NCBI GenBank assembly: GCA_964429485.1
Contig: CAYSBW010000004.1
Location: forward strand, 31,274 to 95,273
Length of the DNA stretch: 64,000 nucleotides
Source: JAPLKB01 sp964429485
GTDB taxonomy: Bacteria > Desulfobacterota > Syntrophorhabdia > Syntrophorhabdales > Syntrophorhabdaceae
Direction of reading: 5' to 3'
Shown here piece by piece: positions 61,901 to 64,000 of this stretch. The notes beneath the pieces were generated by a model. The model did not search any database. It had not been told where the DNA came from and worked only from the letters and a program-made list of their open reading frames with translations. The stretch's first letter is position 1. Each line of letters opens with the position of its first letter. The position numbers were made by a program, and so were the translations under genes.

Positions 61901-63493
61901 TTATGCTATCCATATGAAGCTGAATGCAACCTTATAAACGCCAACATCAACCTTAGGGAAATTATTTTCAATATCCCATGGAATAAAATACGTAAGATCA
62001 ATCATTTCCTCACTTTTACCCGAATAGAACTTTCTTTTTACCCAATCCCTGAAGTCATTGATCACATCGATCATTACCATATCGATCTTTGTACGGGAGT
62101 TCAATTCAATAAGATAAGGAACAGTCCTTAATTGATCAAGGGCCTCTTGTAAATGTATAGCCTCCACTTTTTTTCGAAGAACATAGATGTTTCCTTTATC
62201 CCGAAAGATCAAAAGGAGCTGATTAATCCGGACAATAGTATTGCAAAACTTCATTTCCGGTAAAAACTTCTCCAGTTTTTTCAGGAAAGCTCTCTTTTTC
62301 ATTAAAGACAAAAAGAAATGGGGGTCTATTCTTTCAAAAACATATTTTTCACCTTTATAATGAAACTCTCTCAACCTGGTGGGATCAAAACCAAGGTCAA
62401 TCAGTTCCCCAATAGTAAGTCCTTGCAATGGAAAATCAGACTTATCATATTGCCGGCTTTTCATCCATTCATGTAAATACGGTCGATTGTAAAAAGGGAG
62501 TTCTTCAATAAATAATGTTGGTTCATCCCTTAACTCAGGAGGTAATGTTCGTAAAACAGTTCCATCGCCCCATACACCTTCTTCATCCTGCTCAAGTCTC
62601 CAGATAGAGTAAGGTTGAATTGGCAATCCTTTGATCCGGTCCAGATATTTTATCTGCTCGATCGATTCTCCACCTGTATAGCCGATCAATGAAGCGATGC
62701 GCCTCCTGAAACCAACCAGCTTTATCGTAAGTATTGTAAACATAAAACACATAAGAGGATTCGAATCACCTGATGTAAGCTCATCATGAAAAAGCTGTAC
62801 CATTGTTTGATACACTAAACGGAATTCATCAATGGTTCTTTTAACCATATCCTCGTTATCGTGCATATCTATAACAGGCCTCTTTTTCTTGAGATTAAAA
62901 ACAACACGAATAATATTATTCTTAAGATTGTCTGATTTCAAACATGGTGGAATAAAAATCATATAATTCTCAAATTCTTCAGGCATATTCCTTCCAATAA
63001 AATCAGTAAGAGGCTTCCAACCAAGTCTGTTATAAATTTCTGATGTGGGATCTTCCGACGGTATAATATTATCAAGAAGTCCTACAGCTTTTTTATGATT
63101 CAAAAAATCCATATACGCCGTAAGGATCCTACCTCCAAGCCCAAACCCTCTGAATGATGGCATAATCTCAACATAAACAAGATAATAACAAGTTATAAAC
63201 TTTTTGAGGGAGAGCATGTTCAAATAGCCGAGTATCTTGCCTTCTTCTGTATGGATCTCAAGAGTATGAAAATGCTTGCAGTCATCACGGGGTGCAAAAG
63301 ATTCAATTTTTGTCCCATCCACAGTACGGTCTATTAAAACATTGAGCTCACTAAAAACATCATAAGGATAAGAAGATTCCAGTCTTTTTATCTGATCCTC
63401 AAAGGTCATTCCTATAACAGAAAGGGCATCCTTAACATCGATACCAGCCATTTCAATCCTTTTTTTAATTTCCTTGAATTGTTTTGAAAGCAT
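61901..63493 (-). CDS. GNAT-domain protein with long unknown C-terminal region
   Basis: About 530 aa from ATG 63493 (AAGGA ten bases before); the frame from 63535 begins inside a terminator hairpin and is rejected. Residues about 50-200 look like a GNAT acetyltransferase: VYVEIMPSFRGFGLGGRIL (acetyl-CoA loop, R/Q-x-x-G-x-G/A form) and YNRLGWKPL. The remaining 330 residues, with PPCLKSDNLK and WRLEQDEEGVWGDG, match nothing I recognise. No signal peptide or membrane span. Its leader carries an attenuator-like structure. Confidence 0.65.
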   Translation of the reverse strand: MLSKQFKEIKKRIEMAGIDVKDALSVIGMTFEDQIKRLESSYPYDVFSELNVLIDRTVDGTKIESFAPRDDCKHFHTLEIHTEEGKILGYLNMLSLKKFITCYYLVYVEIMPSFRGFGLGGRILTAYMDFLNHKKAVGLLDNIIPSEDPTSEIYNRLGWKPLTDFIGRNMPEEFENYMIFIPPCLKSDNLKNNIIRVVFNLKKKRPVIDMHDNEDMVKRTIDEFRLVYQTMVQLFHDELTSGDSNPLMCFMFTILTIKLVGFRRRIASLIGYTGGESIEQIKYLDRIKGLPIQPYSIWRLEQDEEGVWGDGTVLRTLPPELRDEPTLFIEELPFYNRPYLHEWMKSRQYDKSDFPLQGLTIGELIDLGFDPTRLREFHYKGEKYVFERIDPHFFLSLMKKRAFLKKLEKFLPEMKFCNTIVRINQLLLIFRDKGNIYVLRKKVEAIHLQEALDQLRTVPYLIELNSRTKIDMVMIDVINDFRDWVKRKFYSGKSEEMIDLTYFIPWDIENNFPKVDVGVYKVAFSFIWIA

Positions 63494-63508
63494 ATTCCAA
63501 TATTCCTT

Positions 63509-63547
63509 AAAAAAAAGGCCATGGGTTTTACCCATGGCCTTTTTTAA
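63509..63547 (-). terminator. Attenuator-like terminator hairpin before the GNAT gene
   Basis: A 16-bp perfect stem (GGCCATGGGT core with A/T ends, loop of three) with T8 on the minus strand, only about 15 bases before the GNAT start codon. Its T-runs on both sides make it bidirectional. Being between promoter and gene, it would stop transcription unless something prevents folding. Confidence 0.8.
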
Positions 63548-63603
63548 ATATCAGAAACCCCGGGCATTATAACCTGCCCCTGGCCTCTATCAGTCGCCGT
63601 CAG

Positions 63604-63684
63604 CTATTGGTTCTGAAAGATCATGACAGGTCTTCTATTAAAGTTAAAAAAGATAGTAAATCGAAAATATTCAATTTTACTCAT
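63604..63684 (-). CDS. Possible 26-aa Phe-rich leader peptide
   Basis: ATG 63684 opens a 26-codon frame (MSKIEYFRFTIFFNFNRR...) with six Phe codons. It begins about three bases after the predicted transcription start and has no ribosome-binding site, so it would have to be translated leaderless. It precedes the attenuator hairpin. Speculative; AT-rich DNA gives TTT codons by chance. Confidence 0.2.
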   Translation of the reverse strand: MSKIEYFRFTIFFNFNRRPVMIFQNQ

Positions 63685-63693
63685 AATTCTATT

Positions 63694-63723
63694 ATAATAC
63701 AACGCGTTTTAAATAAAAGTCAA
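63694..63723 (-). promoter_or_regulatory. Sigma-70 promoter of the GNAT transcript
   Basis: On the complement, TTGACT (63718-63723), an 18-base spacer and TATTAT (63694-63699). It gives a leader of about 190 bases. Confidence 0.6.
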
Positions 63724-63759
63724 GATTTAGATTTGTTTTTTACATTAAATTTTTAGAAA

Positions 63760-64000
63760 TTAACAGATATCAGGGAATGCAAATAGCTTACTCTCCATAG
63801 CCGCCATAGGCAATGTGAAAGCAAATCCTAAATCCACCACCTGTTTTTTCATCCCCCTCTTTTTCAGTCCGTAAGGCAGGGTCTTTTTAAATTTCCTTAA
63901 AAAGGGTATGCAAAAATCATTGGAGCTAATCGGACATAAAACCTACCTCTGGCTCAATTCTGTGTTGGACATCAAAAAATAAAAACTTCAAGAAATTCTC
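63760..64000 (-). pseudogene. Decayed gene tail at the window edge
   Basis: On the complement two protein-like frames follow each other with a frameshift near 63930: FLFFDVQHRIEPEVGFMSD ending in a stop, then LCPISSNDFCIPFLRKFKK ... VVDLGFAFTLPMAAMESK ending at TAA 63760. Neither has a start with a ribosome-binding site. The gene continues outside the window and is not recognised. Confidence 0.35.

Noticed and set aside
1..64000. tRNA, rRNA or CRISPR array
   Set aside because: Reading both strands, I saw no TpsiC-type arms in a cloverleaf context, no rRNA landmarks and no regularly spaced direct repeats; a covariance-model scan would be needed to exclude a divergent tRNA.

Overview
The window reads as AT-rich chromosomal DNA of a Gram-negative strict anaerobe, most likely a Desulfobacterota ('deltaproteobacterial') sulfate reducer or syntroph. 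The evidence is an HdrCBA-FlxDCBA electron-bifurcation cluster, many ferredoxin-type proteins, sigma-54 two-component control, an RND/TolC efflux system, LolA, and CoA-based aromatic or hydroxy-acid chemistry. The genus cannot be read from the sequence. No rRNA, tRNA, CRISPR array or intact insertion sequence was seen.

Layout. 0-8 kb: an edge-truncated B12-binding/radical-SAM gene with a ferritin-like partner, a small four-helix membrane protein, a secreted EF-hand protein, a dicluster ferredoxin, an FAD dehydrogenase, MltG, and a thiolase/DUF35 pair. 8-15.5 kb: a coiled-coil protein, an MFS transporter, and a sigma-54 circuit (histidine kinase, NtrC-type regulator, tandem palindromic activator sites, and an operon of a 170-aa protein plus Rnk), then a FemAB-like transferase. 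15.9-21.7 kb: a Tm-1-like protein, a DUF523/DUF1722 protein, a decayed stretch with transposase-like remnants, a DUF3303 protein and a Uup-type ABC-F ATPase. 21.7-34 kb: an RND efflux operon, DUF1015, TrmN6-like methyltransferase, polyprenyl synthase and CarB. 34.2-41 kb: the seven-gene hdr-flx operon. 41-48 kb: an unknown Cys-containing protein, RecO, LolA, FtsK, PlsC, a CooC-like ATPase and a secreted aromatic-rich protein.

49-61.8 kb is the most unusual part. A promoter flanked by two TetR-type palindromes drives a probable 52-aa membrane protein, then a four-gene reductase of the ATP-dependent benzoyl-CoA reductase/2-hydroxyacyl-CoA dehydratase family (two catalytic subunits and two different activases, as in BzdNOPQ/BcrABCD). 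An orphan TRAP binding protein, an acyl/aryl-CoA ligase, and two genes that together look like phenylphosphate synthase (a PpsA-like phospho-His protein and a PpsB-like ATP-grasp protein) follow. A TetR regulator and a class III CoA-transferase close the region. No UbiD-like carboxylase or PpsC is present, so the two-part dikinase paired with a dearomatising-type reductase is not the textbook phenol route.

The window ends with a GNAT-domain protein of unknown function behind a strong promoter and an attenuator-like terminator hairpin, and with decayed coding fragments at the right edge. All assignments come from reading motifs by eye; no database search was run.
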